Source: Prorocentrum cordatum
Lineage: Eukaryota > Sar > Dinophyceae > Prorocentrales > Prorocentraceae
Length of the DNA: 64,000 nucleotides
Direction: 5' to 3'
Assembly (NCBI GenBank): GCA_963575745.1
Contig: CAUYUJ010006502.1
Span: 454,593-518,592, forward strand
The notes under the pieces were generated by a model. That model was not told the origin of the DNA and did no database searches. It worked only from the letters and a program-made list of their open reading frames with translations. A program made the position numbers and the translations under genes. The number at the start of each line of letters is the position of its first letter. Positions within the stretch are counted from its first letter, which is position 1. This document shows, piece by piece, positions 47,461-56,017 of this stretch.

Positions 47461-48414
47461 CTAGTATTGAAGCCTGTTCTCTGAGGCCGCAATTAGGTAA
47501 GAGACCCAGACCTCTGAAGATTCTGTAACATTGAATTTGTGCACTTGCATTCCGTGGAACATTGCCACGGCGAACTTCCGAGTATAGGGCGCACATGGGC
47601 CACGAAAAAAGCGACGGTCTTTCCCAATCCTAGCAAAGGACCCATGTTGATCGACAAACGTCAAAATTGAACGAATGGAGCAGATGATGGGAGAGATCCC
47701 CTGAATTACGTTCCAGAACCGATCTGGGTCAACATACCCCGCTCCCAGCCCAAGCTCCATCAGATCTCCAATAAGCTCAAGCCATCGAGAAGTGTCGGGT
47801 TCCCTTTTCCACCGATCGCGGACCATCCTCTGTACATCGGTGACCCGACCAGCGATTAAGCGAAGCTCCTCCATGGATTTAGACGAGGCCCTGGTAGGCT
47901 GTCGTTTTTGAAGATACCTGGCCATTTGACCCCATATATTCCACCAAACTGTGTAAATGAAATTCCCAGGGTCCGACCAGCGATTGTCGTAGAACACTGC
48001 GCCTTTGTATGACATCGTCTTGATCTGTACAAAAGACATAGAGCGCACTGCGATTCCCACGATCCCAATAAGGTTCTTGCATGCCTCACTTGAGAAGAAT
48101 TCCTCAAAGAGATTCCATAGCTGCCTGAGAGGTATATCGAATTCACGCCCCTTCTCATACATGTGGAGTGTGACGCATTTCTGTGGATTGTATGAACCCA
48201 AATTTACAGGAACGATCTCGGAACTTTCAATTGCCAGTGCACGTGGGCAGACGGATGCCCATGCCTCGAAGACACAACACTGGAGAGATTTGAATTCCAT
48301 GGCCTGACGACCCTCTGAGGGGCAAGCATGAGAGTGTGTTCCCAGATAACTTGAGAAGAGGTTGAAGCAAAACGAGGTAAGGCGGATTGAACCAAAATGA
48401 CTACAGAAAAGCAC
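47461..48414 (-). CDS. LINE C ORF4, unknown protein
   Basis: 317 codons. The likely start is the internal Met of MEFKSLQCCVFEAWASVC (about 48300), because the preceding residues are hydrophobic and irregular. Blocks: NLGSYNPQKCVTLHMYEKG, LRQLWNLFEEFFSSEACKN, NFIYTVWWNIWGQMARYLQ, ELRLIAGRVTDVQRMVRDRW, and GPCAPYTRKFAVAMFHGMQV. Intact over its length and protein-like, with no recognised family. LINEs do not usually carry such an ORF downstream of RT. Confidence 0.5.
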   Translation of the reverse strand: MLFCSHFGSIRLTSFCFNLFSSYLGTHSHACPSEGRQAMEFKSLQCCVFEAWASVCPRALAIESSEIVPVNLGSYNPQKCVTLHMYEKGREFDIPLRQLWNLFEEFFSSEACKNLIGIVGIAVRSMSFVQIKTMSYKGAVFYDNRWSDPGNFIYTVWWNIWGQMARYLQKRQPTRASSKSMEELRLIAGRVTDVQRMVRDRWKREPDTSRWLELIGDLMELGLGAGYVDPDRFWNVIQGISPIICSIRSILTFVDQHGSFARIGKDRRFFRGPCAPYTRKFAVAMFHGMQVHKFNVTESSEVWVSYLIAASENRLQY

Positions 48415-48500
48415 CAGGACACCAAGACAATCGACAGATGGAGATCCAGAAGATGGGGAGACAGGGGTGTGAGGTACACTTTATCAGGGATCGGACGGCA

Positions 48501-49040
48501 GTCATCGTCCTGGCCAACGTAGTGAGATTAACAATCCCAGGCCAAACCCATTTTGAACTGAAGTAAAGAAGCAAACTAAGCGCAAAGCAACCCCAAGTTG
48601 AAACTTGTCACGTCGAGGCTGTGGGAAAAGAGCAAGAACCGACCCCACTACTTTGGCCCCGACAATCGGATTGAGAAGAGCATGATGTAATCCCAGCTCA
48701 TGAGAAATGACCTGAAGGCCCAATGAAATGAAGCACTTGTAATCCCAGATATTCCCAGATTGAACCAAGAGTCACCGTCCTGGCCAACGTAGTGAGATTA
48801 ACAATCCCAGGCCAGACCCATTTAGAACTGAAGTGTAGAATCAAACTAAGCGCAAAGCAATCCCAAGTTGAAACTTGTCACGTCGAGGCTGTGGGCAAAG
48901 AGCAAGAATCGACCCCACTACTTTGGCCCCGACAATCGAATTGAGGAGAACATGATGTAATCCCAGCCCCAGAGAAATGACCTGAGTGCTCAATGAAATG
49001 AAGCACTTGTAATCCCAGATATTCCCAGATTGAACCAAGA
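48501..49040. repeat. Tandem duplication, two 270-bp units in LINE C
   Basis: 48501-48770 and 48771-49040 are about 95% identical, both running from GTCAYCGTCCTGGCCAACG to AGATTGAACCAAGA. They lie in the non-coding interval between ORF3 and ORF4. Confidence 0.9.
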
Positions 49041-49100
49041 AATGAGCTGAGGGCCCAATGGAATGAAACACTTGAGCCGTATCTTCGGAACGATCCTTGA

Positions 49101-50357
49101 TCACATCAGGAAGCGAGGTTTGCAAAGCAAATGGCACCTTACATTGGCTCCGTTACTCCCAGACTCCACCGTGATAAGATCTCCCACATCTTCAAACATA
49201 TCCTTAATGAAGAGGAGGGCCACAATGCAGCTGCCAGCAAAGATCTGCGATTTGTCATGGAGCCTCTCCTTCTTTGGGCAGACCTCTGGGCCAATAAAGG
49301 CCTCTTTGGTGTAAAAGCGCGCATTGAACAAATGAATGTCCTTGAAACGAAATGTTTGGAGCCCAAAGTGCCAAAGAATCTTCGTGACATCCCTGGTAGT
49401 GAGGTATCCGTGCTCTCCCAAGACTGGAATACTGTCTGAAACCAAGGGACCTTGATTATCAATGATGAAAGGCGTCAGCTCACGAACTGTGATGATTTGG
49501 AAATGTTCTCCAACCTTGGCCTTGAAGGTATTCAAACCCGTGAGCTGAGGTACGAAAACCATAATGTAACGCCTTGAGCTCGCGTGGTCTGTGCCGCCCT
49601 TCGGAGCGAATATTGGGCAGCCTGAGTGGTCGTATTCCAACTGTGACTTGAACACAGGTGGGCCCAACTTGCTGATCCAGGGCTTCTTGTCCTGTTCCCA
49701 GCTTTTGGGAGCTGGTTGCGACCTCCTGTCAGGCGAGTCGACCTCCGCTTCAGATCCTGAGGTAGAGCTCCTGGTGTCTGAGCCCCCCGAAGACGGGGGG
49801 GAGTGCCTGACAGGCGCTTCCTCTCGGTAGTCCTGTGTCTCTGGCAAGGCCTCGTCCGGATCTGGCTTGGAAACCGACGCACCACCCTGCAATTGTTTCT
49901 TGGACCCACCTGAGAACTGCATCTTCCTGGCAATCGGTGATCGGCTCCGAGACAAGGAGTCACCCCTGTGCACGGGTGCTGGAGGCGGGGTAGGGAGCAC
50001 CCTGGACTCGCGAGAGTCAGCACCTGACGATGCTTTGGCCTTGAGGCCCTGATTCCTGATCTCGACCGTCCTCGCTTGGTCCTCCTTTTTCTGCTCGAGC
50101 TTCTTCTGCAGCTTGGCTTTCTTCTCATTCGTGGTAAACACGGGCTTCGGCTCCATCTTATCAAAACGCTTCCGAGCCCAACAATCCAAGGCGTGGCGAT
50201 CGAATCCAAAGAAAAGAGGAACTGTCGGCTGAATCTGATTCCCAACCAAATCCAGATCCTGAGAGTAACAGGTGTCCGTGGTGAAAAGAAAGGTAGCCCC
50301 GCTGGGCGCAGTACGGTAACAAATGTGAGTCTGGATCACGCCAGACAAAGCCAATGG
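49101..50357 (-). CDS. LINE C ORF3, continues the ORF2 frame after a TAG
   Basis: The frame opens right after the TAG that ends ORF2 (50358-50360) and stays open for 419 codons; the first ATG-like codon is at 50354. Order: a short globular start (FLFTTDTCYSQDLDLVG), a Lys/Glu-rich coiled-coil stretch (KKAKLQKKLEQKKEDQAR), a Ser/Pro-rich acidic linker, then a C-terminal domain (YIMVFVPQLTGLNTFKAK, FQIITVRELTPFIIDNQG, DVTKILWHFGLQTFRFKDI). Family not recognised. Made either by read-through of the TAG or separately. Confidence 0.55.
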   Translation of the reverse strand, partial: PLALSGVIQTHICYRTAPSGATFLFTTDTCYSQDLDLVGNQIQPTVPLFFGFDRHALDCWARKRFDKMEPKPVFTTNEKKAKLQKKLEQKKEDQARTVEIRNQGLKAKASSGADSRESRVLPTPPPAPVHRGDSLSRSRSPIARKMQFSGGSKKQLQGGASVSKPDPDEALPETQDYREEAPVRHSPPSSGGSDTRSSTSGSEAEVDSPDRRSQPAPKSWEQDKKPWISKLGPPVFKSQLEYDHSGCPIFAPKGGTDHASSRRYIMVFVPQLTGLNTFKAKVGEHFQIITVRELTPFIIDNQGPLVSDSIPVLGEHGYLTTRDVTKILWHFGLQTFRFKDIHLFNARFYTKEAFIGPEVCPKKERLHDKSQIFAGSCIVALLFIKDMFEDVGDLITVESGSNGANVRCHLLCKPRFLM

Positions 50358-53300
50358 CTACTGAAGGCGAAGGTGAAGCGGTTGCCGAACCCAATCAAGC
50401 ATTTCTTGAGCAAGACCCAAACGAAACTTTTTGTCCCGGGAGCCCTGAGGGGAGAATAAGGTGGTCCAGGCATCCTTGTCATACCTGAAAACATATCCCC
50501 TATGCGAGCGAGAGAAGGTACGGCTGCCCCCAGAGTTATCAAAGGAGCGATTCTGAATGACCCAATGCTTGCAATATTGAAACAGCCTCGACGAAAAATC
50601 TTCTGGATGTCTTTGCATGTGTGAAACCCAACTAATAGCTGAATCCAAATGAAAAATAGCCCAAGAAACATCTTTGTATCCCTTGGTTTTACGATTTCTG
50701 CGTAAACTAAACTGTTCGGGAGATTCCCCAGGGAGCCTTTTGAGTTTCAACATGATCCTGATACATTGATTTTGAGCCTTGGTAATCAAATCCGCCGTCG
50801 TCTTACAAGGGACCCAGGCAGCACCTCTGGAGCGGATAATCCCCCCCGCCATACAGTTAAGTTTTGAGAGACGTTTTGACATGGGGATCTGCTCGTTGAT
50901 CAAGAACCTACTGTTAGCCCAAAAGGCTTTGTTAATCTGTGAAATACCCTGCTTGACATCTTCGTGACAGGATCCAGTGGCAGAGAGAATCGGACCCAAC
51001 ACCTTAGCCTCCGGTACAACAGACCAAGTTTTCCCAAAGGGATCGGACCAATTGTATCCTTGAAAGAAATAGGGGTAGGCCGGAAGGATTTCCCGATCGT
51101 CTTTGAGTTTGAGCCGATGTTCATTCCAGAGCTCCGACTCTACCAGTGCAGTCAGAGTTGCAAGGTCCTGTTCCGAGGACGCCACCACGAAGATATTATC
51201 TGACCAGCTGAGAAGGGCAATCCTGAAATCGAAGCCCAACTGCTCACAACGGATAGAGATTCCCAAAGAAGAATGGGTGATTTTCTCCAGGGTGGAGGCG
51301 AAGCAATCTTCTACGGAAACGCGCGCCAGTATGCATGCAGTCCCAGCTCCCTGCATCAACCCACGGTCTCTCTGGATAATCCCAGTGTTTGAGTCCAAAA
51401 GAGAGATGGAGACTCGAGGGTTCCTATGCAATCTGATGCAGCCAACTGCTAAGAAAAGAGGGACTCCCCGTCCCAGTAGACTCCGCAGGACTAATCCATA
51501 ACGAATCTGATCGTGGTGAGCTTTGATGTCAGTAATCCCAACCATTCCTTTGTTAAAATGATCTCGGCCGTATTCTAAAATGTGATAGACACTGGTATGA
51601 AGTTCTTGTAATTGTCCACCTTTGCTGAGCCCAAAAATAAGACCTTTGAGACCTTTTGAATCAGTGTATGAATCCAAAACTGGCAGAATGGCCCTTGCCA
51701 CATATGCGTGCCCGATCTTGGCAATTGCTGGCTGGGGAATGACAACTCTGGTTTGAGAGGGGGTTCCAAAACCCTTGATCTTGTTACCCAGGTGGCCCCC
51801 GAATGTGACATCATTCCAAAATTCGGGATCGCCTAAGCAGGCCTGTATACACCCCGTGAGCCTCTGGGACCATCCCGAGGCTTTTACTACCGCCGTACAG
51901 GCGAACTCTGTGTCGATCTTACGGGGTGCCTTGATGTTGTCCAGCGCGTCTTCCAGCAGGGAAGGAATGATGGGGTCGTTGTAGAAGTTGAAGAAACCCA
52001 AAGAGCGAAGCCAGGCGAAGTCCTCTTGCCGCTCCGATTCTGAGAGTCCCCACCTCTCGCTGTATTCTTCAGCCACCAGTTTGGTACAGCGGTCCACTTC
52101 AAAAATCTTGACTTGATCTACACAGAAACCCAAAATGGGTAGGAGTGTCTTGCGGGAGGCCCAGACCTGTTTTCCTTGAGAGGCGTTGAGCGCAACCTGA
52201 GCCAAATCGCGTTGAAGTTTAGTTATTTTGAGAGCTTTCAAGAGGAGCTGACCCAATGAGACCCTCGTGGCTTCGTTAAGTTCGGAGTTGAACCGTGTCC
52301 TGAGACTCTTGACCCAAAATGGCTCTTCGGCAAATCTCCTAAAACTCCTTGGGAGAGCCTGAGTCGCTTCATAAACCTGGCCCAACATGTTTTCCCAGAA
52401 ATCAAAGGAGAGGGTGAGGTCCCTTGGGTCATGATACCTGACCGCACATGAATCGGGCTGTTCTTCGTCATTTAAACGAATAAGTTCCGATGATTCGGGA
52501 AACAGACCTTGGGCGATCTTCCTAACCTCCAAAATGTTTGTAGGAGTCCACATGAGAGGTCTCCTCTTACGCATCTGCTGGTGAAAGGCCAGCACATCAC
52601 AGCCAACAAGAGCATGGTCCCCTGGGACGCCCGCCCAGCGGGCGAAACAATCAAAAGTGAGATCACTCCTGGCGAGAGCTATGTGATCGATCGTGCTGTT
52701 GGCCTGAGAGAGCGCCTGATCACCATCAGGCTTCCTAGTGAATTGCATGGAGGTCTCTTGGAACCTGAGAGGACACCAACGGAGATTGAGGCATGAACAA
52801 GCTTCACTGAATGATCGGAATTTCGGATCTCCGTTACCTTGATCGGCATTCATGTCCCCCAACCAAGAAAGAGTAGACCCCACGGGGCGGGATCGACCGA
52901 GTTGGATGGCACAGTTGAGAGAATCATGGAAAAAATCGTGGGCAAGATGAGAGAAGAGAAAGGATCTGGCATGATGGTGGCAACCATCGAGACAGTCGGG
53001 ACGAAGATCAACACGGATAGATCTCCAATCGCAGACAATGTCTTTCACACGTTTTCTCAGAGATTTGTGCACAAGCACGCCCATGGCCCTACACCCAGGG
53101 CCAGAGTGATGGCGGTAGTAAGCGTGGCCATTGAAAACAGGGCGTAGTAGCCCATCGTTTTGAAGACAGCCCTTAAAATCCGCCTCTAAGATACAAATTA
53201 AGCCCCAGCACTTCAGCTCGAGCAAATCTAGGTTGGCTTGCATTTGAGTCTCGTCGGCCCATTTACCCTGCACATTGAGTGCACATACGAGACCCCTCAC
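50358..53300 (-). CDS. LINE C ORF2, endonuclease and reverse transcriptase
   Basis: 980 codons; the listed start is a GTG and the frame is open back to the TGA at 53310-53312. Endonuclease domain: NVQGKW, CILEADFKG (Glu), TLSWLGDMNADQG (Asp/Asn), STIDHIALA and VPGDHALVG (Asp-His), all catalytic positions present. RT: PSQTRVVIPQPAIAKIGHAY, GMVGITDIKAHHDQIRYG (motif A), RDRGLMQGAGTACILARVS (motif B), RIALLSWSDNIFVVAS (motif C, Ser-Asp-Asn instead of Asp-Asp). The thumb follows. It would copy the element RNA at a nicked target. Intact apart from the Asn in motif C. Confidence 0.8.
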   Translation of the reverse strand: MRGLVCALNVQGKWADETQMQANLDLLELKCWGLICILEADFKGCLQNDGLLRPVFNGHAYYRHHSGPGCRAMGVLVHKSLRKRVKDIVCDWRSIRVDLRPDCLDGCHHHARSFLFSHLAHDFFHDSLNCAIQLGRSRPVGSTLSWLGDMNADQGNGDPKFRSFSEACSCLNLRWCPLRFQETSMQFTRKPDGDQALSQANSTIDHIALARSDLTFDCFARWAGVPGDHALVGCDVLAFHQQMRKRRPLMWTPTNILEVRKIAQGLFPESSELIRLNDEEQPDSCAVRYHDPRDLTLSFDFWENMLGQVYEATQALPRSFRRFAEEPFWVKSLRTRFNSELNEATRVSLGQLLLKALKITKLQRDLAQVALNASQGKQVWASRKTLLPILGFCVDQVKIFEVDRCTKLVAEEYSERWGLSESERQEDFAWLRSLGFFNFYNDPIIPSLLEDALDNIKAPRKIDTEFACTAVVKASGWSQRLTGCIQACLGDPEFWNDVTFGGHLGNKIKGFGTPSQTRVVIPQPAIAKIGHAYVARAILPVLDSYTDSKGLKGLIFGLSKGGQLQELHTSVYHILEYGRDHFNKGMVGITDIKAHHDQIRYGLVLRSLLGRGVPLFLAVGCIRLHRNPRVSISLLDSNTGIIQRDRGLMQGAGTACILARVSVEDCFASTLEKITHSSLGISIRCEQLGFDFRIALLSWSDNIFVVASSEQDLATLTALVESELWNEHRLKLKDDREILPAYPYFFQGYNWSDPFGKTWSVVPEAKVLGPILSATGSCHEDVKQGISQINKAFWANSRFLINEQIPMSKRLSKLNCMAGGIIRSRGAAWVPCKTTADLITKAQNQCIRIMLKLKRLPGESPEQFSLRRNRKTKGYKDVSWAIFHLDSAISWVSHMQRHPEDFSSRLFQYCKHWVIQNRSFDNSGGSRTFSRSHRGYVFRYDKDAWTTLFSPQGSRDKKFRLGLAQEMLDWVRQPLHLRLQ

Positions 53301-53309
53301 GTGAGCATC

Positions 53310-54380
53310 TCAAAGAGATAGTGCTTCGTCGATTGTGTCTTTGAGCGTCTTACGGAGCGCTTCGTCGGGAATCTCCTTGAGTGACTCGTGCCACTGAAAT
53401 TCCCCATCTTTGATAGCACCTATCTGACGGTCCAAGACGAAAAATTTTCGAGTCCGAGAGCAAACCACGTAACTGTCCGTGCGATCTCCCATTGCCCTTT
53501 CCAGGGCTTCTGATACGGTCTTGAACAATTTTGCTGGGCCACGCTCCTCCTTCGTACTAATCTGGCCACACCAGATCGTATGTTCCAAGTGCCCAGGGAT
53601 CTTAAGATCACGAATCGCAGCTGCCGCTTGAAGTCCCACTGCAATCGAACTCCATTTTATCTCCACACAACTCCCATACCCAAATGGTGCAACAATATGC
53701 GTGGGCTGGGGGACATCCGCCCGGCGAAGGACAGCCCGTGCCTTCTCCAGGGCCTCCTGCTTCTTGAGATTCCAGCCCAGGTTGGTGAGAATGAAGATGT
53801 CCCTATCTGCCCTTGGGGTGCTAGCCCACGGCGGACCCTTTTTCCTCGACGGACCCTGGCTCGACTGACTTTCTAACTGTTTGGCTGCCATTTCCGCGCG
53901 CAGAGACTTCTGCTCCAGCTCAACGGCAAGAATCCTTTCGTTGAAGGCTTTCTGCACCTCGGTTTCACCCGCTTCAAGGTTGGCAAGCTTTACTTCATGG
54001 TCATTGATCAGAGTGACGGCCACTGAAAATTCCTGAGCCATCGCCTTTTGAGTTCCCAACACATCGAATTGTAACGAATCAATACGATCTTTGATAGGAG
54101 CGATCTTTTTGTCTAGGAGAGACTCGAGTTGGGCAAGAAACCCGTCGGCACCGGTGGCGGTCGAGGCAGCCCCCGATGGAATCGAACCATTTTCTCCCAA
54201 ACCAGTACCCTTAGCAGCTCCCTTGGCCGCCAAGGTTCTCATAGCTTTCGAGGCTTCTTGCTGATTTTCTTTGTCGTCGTCTACCATCCGAGCTTCGCCC
54301 CTCAGTCTTTTCTGCTTATCGATGTCCAATGATAAGAGCTTTTGCATGGTTTCTCCAATCTGCAATGCCGGCATGGCCAA
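53310..54380 (-). CDS. LINE C ORF1, coiled-coil and RNA-binding-like protein
   Basis: 356 codons from the ATG at 54380. Residues 1-80 are charged and flexible; 85-165 form a long coiled coil (FLAQLESLLDKKIAPIKDRI, QKAFNERILAVELEQKSLRA). 190-350 look like a compact domain (RDIFILTNLGWNLKKQEALE, VAPFGYGSCVEIKWSSIAVG, SYVVCSRTRKFFVLDRQIG) that could be RRM-like. Coiled coil followed by an RNA-binding domain is the ORF1p plan of many LINEs. It ends in a TGA in the same frame as ORF2, ten bases before the listed ORF2 start. Confidence 0.7.
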   Translation of the reverse strand: MAMPALQIGETMQKLLSLDIDKQKRLRGEARMVDDDKENQQEASKAMRTLAAKGAAKGTGLGENGSIPSGAASTATGADGFLAQLESLLDKKIAPIKDRIDSLQFDVLGTQKAMAQEFSVAVTLINDHEVKLANLEAGETEVQKAFNERILAVELEQKSLRAEMAAKQLESQSSQGPSRKKGPPWASTPRADRDIFILTNLGWNLKKQEALEKARAVLRRADVPQPTHIVAPFGYGSCVEIKWSSIAVGLQAAAAIRDLKIPGHLEHTIWCGQISTKEERGPAKLFKTVSEALERAMGDRTDSYVVCSRTRKFFVLDRQIGAIKDGEFQWHESLKEIPDEALRKTLKDTIDEALSL

Positions 54381-54561
54381 AAGGATGAAGCAAGAGCCAG
54401 TTTCCCAAAATTTGAGATAGAAGTGAAGCGCTGAATTGACAAAACCCAGTAAGATTCACGAATTCACCAAATTGAGGCGATATCCCACTGATTGAACCCA
54501 ATAACCGATCCCCAAAGGCTCAAGGAACAGTTGCGGTACCGGAATGGCTTGTGGTAATGAA

Positions 54562-54613
54562 TGAGCCAAACCGGAGCCAAACCTTGAGCCAAACAGCTTG
54601 AGCCAAAATGGCC
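54562..54613 (-). other. Four tandem spliced-leader relics at the LINE C 5' end
   Basis: On the minus strand GCCATTTTGGCTCAAG (54612-54597), TTTGGCTCAAG (54593-54583), TTTGGCTC (54581-54574) and TTTGGCTCA (54570-54562) follow one another with 1-4-base spacers. The first matches 16 bases of the dinoflagellate spliced leader. ORF1 starts about 180 bp downstream. Confidence 0.85.
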
Positions 54614-54977
54614 GAGCTCTGAGACCCGGCGGGAGGCGTCTACGAAGTTCACGCTGTCGCCGCAATCCGGGAGGATGGAAGACCACTGGGTGAGGAGGGT
54701 CACCTGGCAGCCCGGGGCACCGGGGCAGCTGGGGAGAGAGCGCGCGGCCGCGCCGAGCTCCTTCCATAGCGGAAGCTTGACAGGCTTTATCCGCCTGCGC
54801 TCCGCCAAAATCCCTAGGAGCTCCTTCTCACAAGCGAGAGCGGCGCCGCGGAGCTCGCCAGCGAGCTCGCGGATGCTGGCGCGGCCCTCCTCGTCCAAGA
54901 CCGCCTTGCCCGTCAGGTCGCAGAAGGCGGCGTGCGCAGGCGTGCCGCGATCAGCTGCTCCGAGGGGACGGGGCCCT
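54614..54977 (-). pseudogene. LINE B ORF1, N-terminal part
   Basis: Open from the stop at about 54977: GAADRGTPAHAAFCDLTGKA, VLDEEGRASIRELAGELRGA, LACEKELLGILAERRRI, then FVDASRRVSEL, where LINE C interrupts. The next residues (LQKGGEKAWDL) are at 45666 and below. No ATG was seen near the beginning, so the true start may be lost. Confidence 0.65.
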
Positions 54978-54981
54978 CAAA

Positions 54982-55027
54982 CCGGGCTCAAGCATAGCCG
55001 CCCCGGCTCAAGTGCCACCCCGGCTCA
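54982..55027 (+). other. Possible variant spliced-leader relic array
   Basis: CCGGGCTCAAG, then CATAGCCGCCCCGGCTCAAG, then TGCCACCCCGGCTCA. The second and third resemble the spliced leader with TTTT replaced by CCCC. It points along the plus strand, away from LINE B, towards the ORF fragments at 55.1-55.5 kb. Confidence 0.35.
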
Positions 55028-55147
55028 TCCCCGCGCGCGCGGCCCGCGCGCCATAGTCCCTAGCGCCAGCTCGGCGAGGCGCACACCCTCACAGGTCCCT
55101 GCGTTCCAAGGGGCAACGTAGCTGGGACTGAGCTCGTCGAGAACACC

Positions 55148-55532
55148 ATGGACTCCACCAACAACCACCTCGAGAGAGAGGAAGCGATGGAGGGCTCCCA
55201 GGTCACAGGTTCGGCTGCGGCGCAGGAGATGGACACCGACCTCTCGCAGGACACTCGGGTTACGCAGGACGTCGCAGGACTCAGCGTTGCCCACCCACCA
55301 GACGACAATCCGGGACACGCTCTTCCGCGAGTGGGCGGGGCAGGAGATCTTTGTGCATTTCGAGTTCATCCAGGCGATGGGTATGAGCGACCCGTCCGTC
55401 AACACCCTCCGCATCGCCCTCCCCAAGGATCTCGGCGCCTCGAAACTCATCTTCCGAAAGCTGGCATACGCGCTCGGCGCGTCGGATCCGTGGGTTTGCC
55501 AAAGGAGTCGAGAATGCACTTTTCAGTTCTAA
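55148..55532 (+). CDS. Possible exon or ORF fragment, unknown
   Basis: Two plus-strand frames: from 55148 MDSTNNHLEREEAMEGSQV, Ser/Asp/Gln-rich; from 55287 TTIRDTLFREWAGQEIFVHF followed by MGMSDPSVNTLRIALPKDLG and KLIFRKLAYALGASDPWVC, which looks like a folded domain. A frame change lies near 55300. No family recognised. The minus strand is also open (55025-55519) but reads less like protein. Confidence 0.35.
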
Positions 55533-55880
55533 CAGCGGCCGCGCCGGCCCCAAAGACTACCAGAATGAACCCCAGACGGCCCAAGAGGCCCCCAAAAAGG
55601 CCCCGAGAAAGCAGCACAAGAGAGCTCCAAGACTGCCCAAAAGAATCCCCAGGGGGCCCGAGGGGGCCACTGGAGGATCCCCACATGGTCAGAGAGGGCC
55701 CCTAGACGGGCTCAGCTCCCCATGACGGGCCAAGAGGGACCCAGGACGGCCGAGACGCCGAAATAAGTCCCCAGGCGGGCTAAAAAAGTCCCTAAAGGAC
55801 TCCCAAGGAAGGCCCGGAGAGGCCTCAGAGACTCCCCCAATGCTTCCAGAGGGCTCCCAGGACGCGTTCCAGTAGGCCCC
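55517..55880. repeat. Dispersed P repeat, third copy
   Basis: Similar to 32333-32650. Shared blocks include ACGGCCCAAGAGGCCCCCAA, GCACAAGAGAGCTCCAAGAC, GGCTCAGCTCCCCATG and CCCTAAAGGACTCCC. Confidence 0.7.
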
Positions 55881-56017
55881 CATGGGCGTATAGCAGGTCT
55901 CGTGTCTACGTCCTGCAAGATACATGTCAGGGCTTCCCGAGGCTCCACTGAAATATGCTGCGGGGCGTCAGGAAATAACCAAAGCACCCCGAACTCACGG
56001 TCGAGGTCAGAGGTGCA

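Larger units (their letters stand above)
45676..54613 (-). mobile_element. LINE C, full-length insertion in LINE B ORF1
   Basis: 8.9 kb. Its 5' end (54613) begins with GCCATTTTGGCTCAAG, the first of four tandem spliced-leader relics. Its 3' end (45676) is a (TCA)6 tail. TCAGAGCTC is duplicated on both sides (45667-45675 and 54614-54622). It encodes ORF1, ORF2 and ORF3 in one frame, then a 270-bp tandem duplication, then two unknown ORFs. It is clearly AT-richer than the flanking LINE B. Only two stop codons interrupt 5.3 kb of one frame, so it is young or under constraint. Confidence 0.8.
33640..54977 (-). mobile_element. LINE B, split by two nested LINEs
   Basis: LINE B is present as 54977-54614, 45675-40881 and 34072-33640 (minus strand), about 5.6 kb in total. 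LINE C (45676-54613) and LINE A (34073-40880) sit between the pieces. At both junctions 9-bp duplications flank the insert, and removing insert plus one duplicate continues the reading frame exactly. It encodes ORF1, an apurinic-endonuclease-like domain, RT and a C-terminal Cys/His module. Nonsense and frameshift mutations make it dead. Its own 5' and 3' ends are approximate and no outer target duplication was found. Confidence 0.8.
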
